The position numbers and the translations under genes are program-made. Shown piece by piece: positions 42,793 through 56,132 of a stretch of 64,000 nt of DNA. Below the pieces are notes generated by a model, which saw only the letters and a program-made list of their open reading frames with translations, had not been told where the DNA came from and searched no databases. Source of the stretch: Dipetalonema caudispina (Eukaryota; Nematoda; Chromadorea; Rhabditida; Onchocercidae); contig JABVXV010000059.1 of assembly GCA_013365325.1 (NCBI GenBank), forward strand, positions 124,001-188,000, written 5' to 3'. Within the stretch, counting starts at the first letter, position 1; every line of letters starts with the position of its first letter.

Positions 42793-45700
42793 TTAATTCT
42801 TTTCATCAATCAACCGGTTTTCCGGAATTTAATGCCCAACTTGAGTATCCTTTTCTTGAGCAAGAAGAAACTGAGATCATCGAAAAAATATGTTGCAAGA
42901 GGAAAATCTAAATAAATTGCAAGTTTAATCGTTATAAGTTGCACTGTGCATTAAACTATTAAACTATTAAGATTGAATTATCAATTGAAATTATTAAATG
43001 GAATACTTAGTTGTGAAAACTCCAAGAATCTATGAAATCGATATAAGCTAAAATAGAAGTTAGATTATTTTTGAGAATTTGGAAAATTTTAAAATAAAAA
43101 AAAAGTTACAAATCTGTAATTTTCAAAAATTTCTTCAAAAAAAAAAAAAAGAAATAGTACTGTTCGTTTTCAAATTTATGAAATTAATATGAAGGAATAT
43201 TACATTGTTGCATAAAAGATTTCCAACAAAAATGATTTGAACAAACGAGTCATCTATTTCCGCCATTTGTTCAATTCATTCTTTTTGGTGGTAGGGAAAT
43301 TTATCCAATATGGCAATGAACCCTTCTTGGCTAGCCTAGTTTTTTGCAATAATCATGGGACATTGAAGATGCACTGGACTGATATCGAATTTAGATAAGG
43401 ATGACTCATAGCTACTCCTTCATTTCAAAAATTTGTCAATTTAACTGAAGTTTATAAATTTTGCGCAGAATTTCTTTTTTTTTTTTAAAATTTCAAAGAA
43501 AATAGTAGAGATTGCTAAGAAAAATTTTGGTAATTAAAAGTCAATTAAGTATAAAAGCTTAAAGAAATTTTTTATTTTTTAAAAAGTAAATAGTATTATT
43601 CAGCTGAATTCCTTTTGGTATCACAAATTAATGACATCGTAGCGAAGGAAGAAATGAAATAGTGACCTTTGAGAGAAGGTTAAATTGGAAACTTTTAGAG
43701 AAATGAATTGACAAAAAGGTCGCAAAGAAAGCGGGGAAAGGATTAGCTCGATAGGTGAAAAGAAGATAATAATAAAGGAAGCGAAGAGGACGCAATGGAC
43801 GATGGATAGTTATCATGATGTCTCATCTATCTCTTTCATTTTTCTCATCTTCCTTTTATGGATAGATAATTCGAGCATGGTTCAAAGGTCACCCTTATGG
43901 TTAAAGCATAATTGATGCGGACAAACGGACAATATATTAAAAAATGCAATTAAGCAAACCGGAATATGCATGCTATACAGCCGATTTAAATTTTTGAAAC
44001 TAACATTGAAAATTTAAAATATAAAGTCATCAAGTTAATAAAGCTTAAAAGTTCTATGTATATTTTAATGTTCTGCTTAATTTCAAAGTTTGATCATTTT
44101 ATTATTGAGCTAGAAGATCACCATCAAATGATACTATGACTTCGAGCATTACATTGTTTGTTAATTTATTCCTATCCAATTTACGTTTTAAATTTAAACA
44201 TTCAAATAACAAAGTAGCATGACAAGCATTAATGGTTCTCCTTGCTGTAAACATCAATCTTAAATTTCACCTTTAATAACATATCTAATTGATCAGACCA
44301 TAATCAGAATCAATATTCAGAAGATATGATTTACTATAATCCAACCCTATCATCCAGAATTGATCGTATTAACGGTTGTTTAGAAAATTAATTCGGAAAA
44401 AAAAAGAGATGGATTTAACCTAATCGATAGTGGTGCCCTTTGAACAATAAGAAGATAGTGTCAATTTTGTAGGACAGTAATTTTTTGCAGATATTGAAAG
44501 AAGGATGGAAATGGACAAGATTATGATTATAATTTGCATAATTACTTTGGCCAATATGAACAATCTTGACCTTTTCATTTATACAAAATATAGTGACATT
44601 TGTCCACTAACCGCTTATTAGCAATTTACCATTAATGCGTACCAAATCTAGAAAATTAGCTATTCTCTATGCATTCGATGAATTGACAATTTGTAACAAA
44701 TCACGACATTTCATTATTTTTCGAAATTGATATTTACCTTTGAAAGGGCTTAAATTTAAACATTTCGCGCATTTATCTGTTGCTTTAAATTCTTGCAAAA
44801 AAAAAAGAGGGATAGTGGTTGAAAAATTCAAAGAATTTCAATGATTCACACAAATTCAAAATTGGCAAAAAAAAAAAATAGATAAAGCTTAAAAATAATG
44901 AAAATTACGAGAAACTTTAAAAAGTAGCAAAAAATACAGGTAATGAACGAAAGAATATAAGCTAATCCAAAAAAAAAAAAAAAAAAAAAAAAAAATTGCT
45001 AAACAGATATTATGTAAAATCTTCTAAAATTTGAATTAAGAAAAGAGAATTGCAATTTAGGATTTTTAAAGAGTTTCGTCAACTCGATTTGTTTAATTCA
45101 TTGATGCTATGACATTACTTTAAATAGTAAATTTATGGAAATGCAATTACTCATTGACTTCAAAAAACCTTTCCTTTCCGTTTCGTTGTATTTTCGACAA
45201 TAATTTACATTTCATTTTACTGTCCATCTTTTAGCCATACATTATTGAATTTAACATTAACATCAATTTGGTAAAATTATGCACAGAATGTCAATCAAAA
45301 ATTCCGATAATCATTTAAGCAAACGAATTGTATAGCCTTACACTTCCCGGTACATTAACTGTTTACTTCTTTCAGTACTATTGTGGTAAAATGAGTTAAA
45401 AGGTTGCATTCTTTAAATTTCAATAATGTCGTATTTCTTTTCAATTCCTTTTTTTCGATGATTGTATTATATTTGCTAAATAATGATTTGTCAACATTTC
45501 TATCATTATCCATACAACAATCAGAATATGTAAATTATCTTCTGGAATGAAAATCTTTTATTAAAATTAATTAATAAATTACAACTTCTATCAAGCAATT
45601 TTTCTGTATCTGATTTGTTTAATTTCAAATGCATTCAATAGAGTTGTGAAAATTAAAAAATATTGTTTAAAAAATGTAATATGTCCGTTTTTTTAATGAA

Positions 45701-46377
45701 ATTCATCTTATTTCGAAAGAAAAATTTCAAAAAATTTCAACCGAAAAGAAACTGTGTAGCGAAATTTTTAGAAATCAACCATACCGATCATTTGATGTTC
45801 ATTATGTTTCTGCTAAAAAAATTTCATTAAAAATCTAGGTTATTGTGCTATTAACCTAAAACTTTTGCGATAATGTTAATTAGATGTGATTACTTCTTAT
45901 TAGGATTATTTTGAAGATAATTAACCTTTATTTACTAAAGCAATTAATTTTTAAATATGTTAATTTCGCTTTAAATGGATGTAATTCTAAATTTTAGGTA
46001 CTTGTGATATTTCCTTTCATCAATTTATCAATCTAAATAAGGTCAATGTCAACGATTGGTGCAATAATCATTCACTTTTTCATGCTGTACTTCACATCTT
46101 GTAAGAAAGAAATCATTCCTTTAACTTTGTATTAATGTATAAAAATGATTATTTATAATTTTTTCTAAAAAAAATTAAAATTAAAATTAACCTATTAATG
46201 TTTGCTTAATTGACGATATCTACTAGAAAATATTAATTTGTCGTATAATAACAATAAAACAATTGATGAACAAATTTTGATAGTCAAATTTTTGAAGGAC
46301 TTTCAATTTTCATTCGATTTAATTCATTGAACCAATTGTCAGCAACTAATTAATTTTTCACTGTTTTCAAATTACAG
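42793..46377. other. Intergenic, no gene seen
   Basis: 3.6 kb between divergent LRR and PTR genes. It includes a purine-rich plus-strand patch at about 43640-43810, an A27 run at 44969-44995 and other A-rich runs. No exon chain or RNA gene was recognised. The 3' end holds an acceptor, TTTTCAAATTACAG, ending at 46377. That is 40 bases before the PTR start and could be a trans-splice site. Confidence 0.55.
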
Positions 46378-46417
46378 AATTGAAATAAGACAACAAATTC
46401 TTGTCAATGTTTACACA

Positions 46418-49400
46418 ATGCGTTTCAATTTTGTGCAAAAACATATTTCTCAATTCTTCGAGAATTATATTATGCTAATTATTCGTTATCCATGGCTATT
46501 TATTTCACTACCGATACTGTTAACAATTGCTCTTAGCATGGGATTACAATATCAACAAGATGCTTTTCTGAAAGACGAACTTAGCCAATATGTACCAATT
46601 AATGCCCAAGCTCGAAATGAATTACAACAACTAGATCAACTCTTTCATATCGATGATTTGGATCCATTCTATGCTACTCGAAGGTTAATTCATTCATTTA
46701 TCACTAATTATTCATTTCAAATTAATTTCATTCAATCTTTTTCAGATATGATATCAAACGAACCGGATATATTATCGTTAGAAGTATTGTTAATGATGAA
46801 AATGTATTGAAGCCAGCTATTTTGAATGCAATACTACAATTATGGGATGTAATACAAGGGATTAGAGTTGAAGGAGGACGAAATGATACCACTTTTGATT
46901 ATTCATCAATTTGTGTTAAATTTCCTATTTCACCTGAATTTGATGAAATTATTGCGAATATTTTCATGCATAAACCATCTAGGTTAGAAATTTCACTTTT
47001 TTTTTTTTTGCTTCTTAACTTTGTAAATTTTTGAAGCATTTCATTTTGCTATTTTCATTTCAAAATTTATGTGGCTAAAAGAAATTGCCTGAAAACTTTA
47101 ATTCTTATCAGTTGCTTAATTCATTTCCATTCTAGGGAATGTGGAATTCAACAATTCAACAAATATTTTTAAATTTAGGAAATAAATTTCAGATTACAAG
47201 AAGAATGCGTATCAAATCCACTAATAACTGCATTCAAAATGTTCTTAAATGGTGATTTCAGTCTAAAAAATGACACCATTGATCAGATTATCATGAAATT
47301 AATCGCAAATTCTTTCTCATCTGATCTGTTAACTAGTATTTGCAATTTTTTGGGTGGTATTACATTTGATGAAAAACATCGAATTTCTGGTCCTGTTAAA
47401 AATTTGCAGTTCCTTTTTTACAGTTTCTTTCATTTCTTTTCTAATCTTTCAATTTTTCCTTTTCAATTTTCAAATATATTAATATCCTGAAATTTTAATT
47501 CATGTATTATAGTTTAAAATTAAGATGAAATTTTAGAATAAGAAAATGAGAGAGTAAACAAAAACGTTGCAAGTATCTTCCTAAGATTTTCTTATTCTTT
47601 TACTTAAAATTACAACATTTCAAAAGTAATAAAGTAAAAAAGCGCAATATACGAATGAAATAGATTAAATATTTTTTGTTGCATTGAAAAATGCATTTCT
47701 AAAAAAGATTTTCAGGTGCGAAAGCAATAATGTTACCTTATGCATTGCGACATTCAACAGTTTTCCAGGATAATTTAGCTGAGAAATGGGAATTAAAATT
47801 AGCTGACTTCTTACTACAATATGCTTCAAACAGTATCAAAACTTCCTTATGGACTTATGAAACGATAGCTGCAGAAAGTGCTAATGGTCGTGAACAATTA
47901 ATTAAGTAAATGTTAACTTATCCTAAAATTAAACTCGATAAATTATTATTTCCTTCAAATTACATTAATAAAATCTAATTTCTTTTTTATTTAACTGAAA
48001 ACGTTTAAATAAAAATAGCAGCATATTTCATTAAAAAATTTTTTAATAAAATAAACCATTGCAATATGCATTTAACGTATTACAAATATATCGACAAAGA
48101 TCATTCTATTTTATATACGATTGATCCAATGATTTTTTTTTTTTAGAATGGTACTTCCAAGTTTTCTGACAGTATTATTGTATACAATTTTATGTTGCTG
48201 TCTACCATCTTGGATTTATTCTCGACCATGGCTTGCTATTGGTGGAGTTATCAGTGTAGCAGCTGCGGTTATTAGTGGTATCGGCTTACTACTCTTATTA
48301 GGCTATCATATTATCAGTGTTGCATATTTGATGCCATTCGTTGTCTTCTGTAAGTTTTAAAATCCTATCAGACTAATACACTAATTTTATCAAATCGGCT
48401 TTTATTAAAAGCTCATAATATTAAATTCATTTGCGCAAAATTTTATTGGCTAATTTGCATATGTCATATTCTCTGAAATTTCTTCCATCTATGATTAGTG
48501 CTATAAAAATTACAAATAGATTGCATCCCTAATAAATATATTCCTTTTTTTCAAATTGTAGCCGTTGGAGTGGACAATGTATTTATCACTTTATCAGCAT
48601 GGCGATCAACTTCTCCCATCAATTCATTTGAGTTACGCATGAAGAAAGCATTTACTGATGCATCCGTTTCAATAACTGTAACTTCCCTTACTGATTTCAT
48701 TTCTTTTACTGTTGGTTGCTTTGCACCTTTTCAATCCGTACGAGTAAGTAAACATTTACTATAATTTTATAAAAATTAAATTTTAAAAAAATTTATTCCT
48801 TATATTTAGATAAAAACAATGATGCTAATCTTATATTTAAACAATATTCTAATGAGATTGATATCCTTCTTACAAGATTTTTCCTCATTACATTTCTATC
48901 AATTTATCACAAAGTGATAAATTGATAGAAGTATAAATATGGAAAAGAGTAACAAAATATTTGAAAAAATATTTGCAATATTTAAATTTAACCTTTCATT
49001 TCTTTCCAGACATTTTGTATGTATGCTGTATCGGCTATTTTTTTCACATATCTTTATCAATTAACTTTCTTCTCAGGTAAGTTCAAAAATTTCTATAATA
49101 TAAAAGATAGATGAGAAAATGAATATCTCTATTAATTCAATTCGATTTCAGGATTCCGATTAATAGGTTTAGATTAGATCAATGATACTTTATTTCCTCA
49201 TTGCAGACAAATTCTGATAATCATTAATGGTGCAAAATTTTCAGCTATATTAGTTTTGACAAGTAAACGTGAAGTTGCCAAGCGACATTGTTTAACATTC
49301 CAAAAAATTGTAACATGCAGGAAAAAGAAATATTCCGGATCGTATATTTTTCCTGAACGTTTGTTTAATTATCTCATAAAATTAAAAATATACTTCATGA

Positions 49401-52400
49401 ATATTATCATAAAATTTTTGTGCTAAAATTTTTCTAGCATGAATAAATTGCAAACAAAGAAATGAATTACGTAATAATTGATAGAAATTATTAAAGCAAA
49501 GTTATTTATCCAAAGTTTTCAAAGTTGTGAATTTCTTTCGTTTCTCAACTAAATGTTCAAAAATCAAATTTATATATTAAATTTTCAATTGTAATATTGA
49601 TTAGTAATTAAAAGGGAAATAAAAAGATAAAGTTTGAAAGTAATAAAAAGATTTACCTTTCTATTTAAAATGGTGAAAATTTCATTTTCAGTTGCTCCAT
49701 CTAATGGTCAGACATTTTGTTGGTCAACGATTCAACCGAAACCGAAAACAATATATCATCGTAATCATTTGCTTGCAAACTTTTTCCGTACAACTTATTC
49801 GGATTGGTTATTCAAACCATGGATTCGATTCATAATACTCATACTTTTTGTCGTTTATTTTGTAAGTTTTAATGAATTTATTTTGAAACATTTCAATCTT
49901 GTTTAATTATGTGTTTAAATTAGATTCTCTTAATTAGTGTAGAGCAAAATTAATCAAATTTTTATCGTATTTTAGGCAGCATCAATTTGGGGTTGTATGC
50001 ATATGAAATTAGGCCTTGAACCGAATGAATTACTTTCAATGAATTCATATGGTCGTGAAGCTTTTTCTGTTATGGAGAAATATTTTTCCGGTTAGCTTTT
50101 GTTTACTTTACTTGCTAATAAAACAATGATGAAGTAAAATATGAGACTTATTAAAAATCATTTCGAAATTTCAGAGATTTTTGTAGATAATCCGCTATTA
50201 CATACTAATATTAATGCCTTATAATAGCATCTATTCTCCTTACTTAATCTTTACTTTAAGAATAATTATTAATTAATTAATTTATTCCTTCTACAAAGTG
50301 GTTTTGTTGTTTGGAGCACTTCATAATATTATTGATCTTACACGATGTCTTATTTGTATTCTCAGAAAAAGACAAGACCTTCGACGAAGGTCATAGGTGA
50401 AAGTACATATCCAGTTTTGCTTTTAATCGCTACTTAGTCTGAGATCGTTTTTCTAATTCAATTTAAGCATCAGGCCCTTCAGGTTTTTTTCGTTAACTAG
50501 CTTAAATAAGATATTTAGACTGATCATACTCATCATGTTTTGTTTTGAAGATGTCAAAGTTGAACTGCATAATGTTTTGTTTCTGACCTCAGTATTACAA
50601 TAATCATGAGGTCAGATTGCTCATTGATAAAGTGATGCATCCGTTGATGAAATATTTTTAGATTATGGATCATATCTACATGTATGGATGTATAATTTGT
50701 CAGAGGTCAATTTTTCAAATCATCGAATGTGGACGGTTTTAGAAGGTGAAATAGCTCTATACGAATATACCGAATATACAGGAACCAGTGACTCATGGTT
50801 AATTTTGAATACAATTTTATACACTTGTTTAAAATTTCCATTTTAAATTACGCTAATTCTTTTTCGAATATAACTAGGAAATATTTTCAATTTATGACGA
50901 ATACTTTCATTAACCTTATTTATTTAATTTAAATTCATTTTGTTTAGTATTCAAAAAATTTAACTGTAAATTTTTATGAAAAATTAAATAAATTTTGAGT
51001 TTCCAAAAATTTCAATTTTTTATTTCCAATATGGTAATGCAGCAAAAATGAGACAATTTTAGGTTACGCGCTATGGTGCAATATTTTCAAAAAAGTAACA
51101 TCGAAATAACATCCAACAATTTTGTGTATATTTTGAAAAATATTTTTCTTTCTCAACCACAATTTGCTCGTTACAAACGGTATACTTCAACTATTTGATT
51201 CATTGAAATTCTATGAAATATTAATTATATTACATTAAACATTCTATTCAATTTTAAATTCCAATTTATTCTATTGAAAGGATAATTTCAGTGATATTTT
51301 ATTTGATTCTACGGGTAATTTGCTTGATGTTTCACGTGTTCTGGTTCAATTACGTCACATTGGAGCATGTAATCAATCTCGAGCTATGCAAGTTTTAAGA
51401 AATATTGCAAAATCGCGTACCATTAAAACTGGAGTGTATGCCGATTTCTTTCAGGTCATTCATTTTTTTTATGCAAATAATAATCAACTAGGTTGACATT
51501 TTAATTGGCTTGATTTTTTTTTTCTTTTAAAGAAAAATTAATTTCTGATTCTGAATTTGGATATAATTAAATTATTAGTGATTTTGCAGTTCGCGGAACA
51601 ATACAATGCAATACTTCCGGGTACTCTATCAACGATAGCAATTGCTAGTTTTGCTGTAATTACTGTTTCCTTACTGCTGATACCAAAAACAGTCGCATCA
51701 TTTTGTATTTCATTAAGTATCATTACGGTAAATGTAGGTATTCTTGGTTTCATGACCTTTTGGAATGTTCGCTTGGATTTTGTCTCCATGATAACAATTG
51801 TTATGAGTGTCGGTTTTTGCATTGATTTCGCTTCACATTTAGCGTTTAATTTTGCCAAGGTTTGTCAAATTTAAAAATTTTTCTTTTAAGTTTTATTTAA
51901 ATTCATAAATACTTATTCTACAAATTTTCTATCCATTTAATCAATATCAGATTTGATGTCACCTACTACTTATTTAATAACGAATGATATAATTTAGAGT
52001 AATATTGAGCCTAATTTCTTGTTTTGAAATTATGATATTGAAGAGATGCTACTGAAGTGCTGATACCAAGAAATCTCAGCTACCATACCAGGGCATGAAT
52101 TTATCAGATAAAGCTTAGCTAATTTTGTAGGATGAAGGGATGGGTTCTTTGGAGCGAATGCGTAATGCTTTATACAATGTTGGTGTTCCAATAATACAGT
52201 CTGCTAGTAGTACAATTATTGGTAGGTGTTGAAATTTTCAAAGATATTTTAGATATGATAGGATGATAAGAAAGAAATATTGCAAATGATTACAGATGAT
52301 AATAGTTAGAATAGATCTTTACATCTTATCTTATAGTATTGCATTGATAATTGATATGCATTAATTATAGGAGTTTCATACCTAGCATCGATTGATAGTT

Positions 52401-52724
52401 GTGTATTTCGGTCATTCCTAAAAACGATCATCTTAGTGATAATAATCGGTACACTACATGGTCTAGTGATACTTCCTATCTTACTTACACTATTCAGTTG
52501 TGATGAAGAAACAACGTAAGTTCTATTCTAAATTTAATTTAAAATTATTGTTCCTTCTTCTTTCTACTTTGGATAATTATTTTCCTTACTGCAGATGGCA
52601 GTTAAATGGTTATGAAATGACCCTGGAAGAGATCATTAACATAATTTGCAATTCTCATACCAAAAACTACAGAATTTTCCATGGTGATAATAACTACTAC
52701 TTAGAAGAAGTACTAAAAAGATGA
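46418..52724 (+). CDS. ptr: Patched-related (PTR) sterol-sensing-domain membrane protein, short-tail form
   Basis: Multi-pass RND/Patched-family protein; nematode PTRs act in cuticle formation, moulting and lipid or sterol traffic. Exons: 46418-46683, 46746-46982, 47193-47389, 47716-47905, 48147-48349, 48562-48743, 49010-49076, 49245-49358, 49692-49861, 49976-50090, 50662-50797, 51063-51179, 51292-51454, 51590-51859, 52131-52221, 52371-52515, 52595-52724. They give 930 residues. TM1 is near residues 25-45 (LFISLPILLTIALSMGLQYQ), followed by a large extracellular loop. The sterol-sensing segment spans exons 5-8: PSFLTVLLYTILCCCLPSWI, FSVGVDNVFITLSAWRS and TVTSLTDFISFTVG. The second half has TM7 (WIRFIILILFVVYF) and the repeat SMITIVMSVGFCIDFASHLA in exons 14-16. 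The C-terminal side of exon 8 is weak: conserved TSKREVAKRHCLTF is clear, but its donor (..CCTGAAC then GTTTGT) was chosen only by phase. The exon 3 donor GTCCTG is also poor. Which C. elegans PTR it matches is not known. Confidence 0.88.
48895..48931. repeat. Perfect 17-bp hairpin in PTR intron 6
   Basis: TTCTATCAATTTATCAC and its exact reverse complement are separated by AAA. It lies inside the 48744-49009 intron. Confidence 0.9.
50376..50392. repeat. 8-bp-arm palindrome in PTR intron 10
   Basis: GACCTTCG-A-CGAAGGTC, within the gene's longest intron (50091-50661), which is locally less AT-rich than its neighbours. Confidence 0.8.
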
Positions 52725-52840
52725 GGAGATGAAGATGACAGAGACAATGTGAAACATCTGGACATCACTAATTCAACAATATTAAATACTCGAAATATCA
52801 TATTGCAAAAAGGAAATTCGATATTTTAAATGTTTTATAG

Positions 52841-53380
52841 CTATACTAAACCAGGGAAGGATAAATTAAATGTAAAAACGATAAGAAAAATATCAGAATC
52901 AACATCTATCTCTCCTATTTCTACATGGTATGAATGTTCTACTACAGCTGAAATAGACAAAAGTTCTAAATACATCAACATCCATAGAAATCGCATACCA
53001 GTAAGTTTCTTGAACTTTGCAATATAAAAAAATATAATATAAAAGAACTAAAAATTTCGTTCTAAATTTCAAAAGTAATTTCGAGGAAAAAAAAACAGTA
53101 ATCTAAAAACGTCTATCAACTTACTCTTTATCAGAATTTTTTGCAAATCTTATAATGAAAAGTAACGTAGTATTTCCAGTTTGTGATGGTATCACATCTC
53201 GATATTACCGCATTTCGGTCATACTGGGATGACCGGTATTATTGCCCTAATATGTACGGAAAATACTGGGACAAAGAACTGACGAGTACAGTGCAGGACG
53301 AATTTGCACGACAAAGTCATTCAAATTTTTACACTTCTTTTACGGATCCTAGATACGATTGTATATCTCATTCACTGTAA
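52841..53380 (+). CDS. Candidate alternative 3' exons (18-19) of the PTR gene, long tail
   Basis: Two exons, 52841-53000 and 53180-53380, are joined by a clean GTAAGT..TTTCCAG intron and stay open for 120 residues to a TAA. The acceptor TTTTATAG at 52840 leaves phase 2, exactly the phase of the exon 16 donor at 52515. Exon 16 can therefore join either exon 17 (46-residue ending) or exons 18-19. The long form would be 1007 residues. The tail is hydrophilic and rich in Ser, Thr and Tyr (NRIPFVMVSHLDITAFRSYW; CPNMYGKYWDKELTST), as for a cytoplasmic tail. AATAAA follows at 53394-53399. I recognise no domain. It could instead be a separate small gene starting at the ATG at 52830, or non-coding 3' sequence. 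Confidence 0.5.
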
Positions 53381-53393
53381 TTTCAGTTTTAAA

Positions 53394-53399
53394 AATAAA
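53394..53399 (+). terminator. Poly(A) signal after PTR exon 19
   Basis: AATAAA 14 bases past the TAA at 53378-53380. It supports transcripts reaching beyond exon 17. Confidence 0.5.
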
Positions 53400-53667
53400 A
53401 TAAAACAGGCATTCAAATGCAGTAAGATCACTGTCAATTTCAATTTTATAACATCTACTTCTCCTACTTAAGAATGTATTTCATCCTATCATAATCGACA
53501 TAAAAACTATTCTGAAGTATTAAATTATAAAATATTTTTATGGTAAACTGAAGGACTCTTCATCTTAAAAAAAAAAAAGAAATAAGAGTAAGGAATTAGA
53601 GATTAATGTGAGATTGATGCGATTTAAAAGCTAACGGAAGAATTACAAGGAAAATTTTCAATGTTCT

Positions 53668-53673
53668 TTTATT
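53668..53673 (-). terminator. Poly(A) signal of USE1
   Basis: AATAAA on the minus strand, 28 bases after the USE1 stop. The USE1 and PTR 3' ends face each other about 270 bases apart. Confidence 0.6.
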
Positions 53674-53700
53674 GAGCTACAAAAACAAAATTTGTATATT

Positions 53701-55200
53701 TCATGAAGATTTTTTAGTGAAAACCCTCATAACAATTACCATAGCTATAAATGACATAACAATAGCGCAAACACCTACAATGTATAAACAATCACACCAC
53801 GACCGATACGCACGCTCTTCAAGTCGTTTGCTTTCCCTTAACAAACTCCCTTTATGATTACTTGTCGCCTGCTGCAATCGAGACAGTGTCTGAAATATAA
53901 AATATTCAAAACCTATAAAACTAAATTTGAAGCATAATTAACTCCACTTACATACGTTCCATTTTTTCCAAATGATTTTTATATAAAATATCCACTTAGT
54001 CCTTATGTGAATAAAAAAGAACTCACATCTTGGAATAAGCACCAAAGGTTACTACAAAATCGTTACATCATTCTGAAATCTATCATTTTTCCCATTCAAT
54101 TATGCTAAATATATTTGTAAAACAGAATTCTAAAAATTATACCGCATTATCCTCTTTGATGACAACATTAGCTGCTGAATATGTTTGTTTCATTAAACGC
54201 GCCATACCAAATAATTCGTCCATCAAATTTTCTTGCTTTTCAGCTTCACGCCGAGCAATGTGTTCCGGATCCAAATCAAGATCAAGTGATGATGATCTCA
54301 ACAATTAAATGTTGCAGAAGCAGTAAAGTGTATATTAGCAAAAAAAAGAAAAAAAAATTAGAGGAATAAGATTTCGGTCTCTCAGTATTGATAAAATATA
54401 AAGAAATACATTTAAATCATATGGTATATTTAAACCTTTCCGGTCCTCCAAGTAATTGCATGCGCAAATTAGCTTGGTGCGCGGCCTTCTTTTTAGCTTT
54501 CATAAAAGCAATCTCTTCACACAGATCTTCAGCGGCGATTTCAAAATCTGCTGTTAAATCTTGTTCATCGTTGACTGCGGCAGACCTCTGAAACTTGTTT
54601 AAAATTTTTACAAGCTGAAAGTGCTTTTAGTTTTGATAGATCATTAAATAAAAAAGATCTTACTTTTTGCTCTGTTTCAATCTGAAGACGTAGTGTTTGC
54701 AAATCCCGTTCGTAATGATTTAAAACATCCCTATCAATATTCCTGAAAAGTAGTCATTTTTTGAAATCTTTACGAATAACATTGATCGTCAAAAACCAAC
54801 AATAACTGGTTATCGACTTTATTTTTTCCTTAATTTTATGGTTTTAAGTTTTCTCAAACGTAGTTAGGTGTGTTTCATAACTTATTTCCTGGTGTGTAAA
54901 ATGAGTATCTTAAACTATACTTTTTTTTTTTAAACGACGGTAGATACAACTGATGAATAATAGCCACTGGATTTAGAATAAGCTATAGGCGATAATACAA
55001 TAAACACAAAATTTTATATTGCAAACATAAAGAAACCACGATGCTTACCTGTTCTTTTGTAATCGATCATACAATTCTTCCAGTTCTTTCAAAGTTGCAT
55101 GAAGTTTGAATATATTAAAAGAAATATCTTCCATGCGAAGTCTCTCACTAAGATCCAATAACTGCTGGAAGTTAACTTCATCTGCTGTAATGGTTCCCAT
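53701..55200 (-). CDS. use-1: USE1, ER-Golgi SNARE
   Basis: Tail-anchored Qc-type SNARE of the ER that works with syntaxin-18, Sec20 and Sec22 in Golgi-to-ER retrograde fusion. Exons on the minus strand: 55200-55049, 54742-54664, 54587-54436, 54296-54143, 53889-53701. They give 241 residues. The N-terminal helical part (NFQQLLDLSERLRMEDISFN; LKELEELYDRLQKN) is followed by an acidic linker. The SNARE helix runs from HIARREAEKQENLMDELFGM through MKQTYSAANVVIKEDNATLS to SLLRESKRLEERAYRSW. The Asp in KEDN is a candidate for the unusual central-layer residue of USE1. A membrane anchor at about residues 213-233 (CLYIVGVCAIVMSFIAMVIV) ends in RVFTKKSS. The start MGTITADEV is chosen because a TTTAATTTCAG acceptor ends 8 bases before it, consistent with trans-splicing. 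Identification rests on overall architecture and C-terminal similarity. Confidence 0.85.
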
Positions 55201-55208
55201 CACGATTG

Positions 55209-56132
55209 CTGAAATTAAACAAAAAATTAAACTAATCCACAAATTCTTCTAATGTGATAGAGATAACTGATTCCGAAAGTTACATCATTTTATATCCAAA
55301 CCGCCATAGCATTGAAATCGTTGGATGAATTATAGGGTAACTAAATATGATGCAATACTTTCCTGAAGGTCTTCTTCTAAAGATATAAATCCAGAACGAT
55401 ACCACCAAATAATCTTCCCTGTTAGCACACACATTTCAGTGGAAATGGTTTACAGGAAACAAATGGAGAAATATTTTCTCTTAAGTGGTTGTGAACAAAA
55501 AGCTACTATAATAGCATCACTACATTTCAGGGGAAATACAAACCCATTTAAGTGATAACTCTGTGAATGCAACGACGGAAATTCTTTTTTTTTTAAAAAG
55601 AAAGAGTGTGTATGAAGTAATATTGGTTTATTGCAAATAATGATTATATTAAAACATAACATTACATATAAAATAATATAACAGCGAAAAGGCAAATCAG
55701 TAATACCTCAATCATAGGAAAGATCCAAAGATTTATGACACTAACAGTTCATGTCTCTTATACAGCTAGAGAATCAGCCAAAAATTTTCTATAGCAACGG
55801 TTACGCACCTATATCAGAAATGGAAAAGAAATCCTCTTATAAATCCAAAACATATCTTAGTCCGAGGAATGTCCTGTTCACCTTTCCCAATATCAGCATA
55901 TTTCATATTTTAAAAATGCTGTCATGCAAATATAACGAACAAACAAACATTGAGTGTCATCACATTTTCCGCCCTAAACCTAATATAATATGAATTTTGG
56001 GACTGAAACTGAGGTTTATGCTGGCTTTGAAAGCCGAAAAAAAAAATGTGTCCTATCCGTATAATTGACGGTTTTCACTTCACTTCATCATAATAACTGT
56101 AAGAATTTGTAGCCCCTTTTCTTATTACGAAA
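55209..56132. other. Intergenic between proteasome alpha-4 and USE1, no gene seen
   Basis: 0.9 kb between two minus-strand genes. Frames at 55450-55695 (-) and 55751-55993 (+) have no homology features or partner exons. The spacing and the trans-splice-like acceptor before USE1 leave an operon possible but unproven. Confidence 0.5.

Noticed and set aside
43628..43816. Minus-strand frame rich in Phe, Leu and Pro
   Set aside because: It comes from a purine-rich strand, with no partner exons or family match.
51538..51858. Minus-strand frame of 106 codons
   Set aside because: It is the antisense of PTR exon 14, which encodes conserved membrane segments on the plus strand.
52722..52830. Stop-codon readthrough linking PTR exon 17 to the downstream frame
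   Set aside because: The downstream frame is in phase, but two stops (TGA at 52722 and TAA at 52827) intervene. Alternative splicing from exon 16 explains it more simply.
55751..55993. Plus-strand 80-codon frame between the proteasome and USE1 genes
   Set aside because: No splice partners, no domain and no conserved pattern could be seen.
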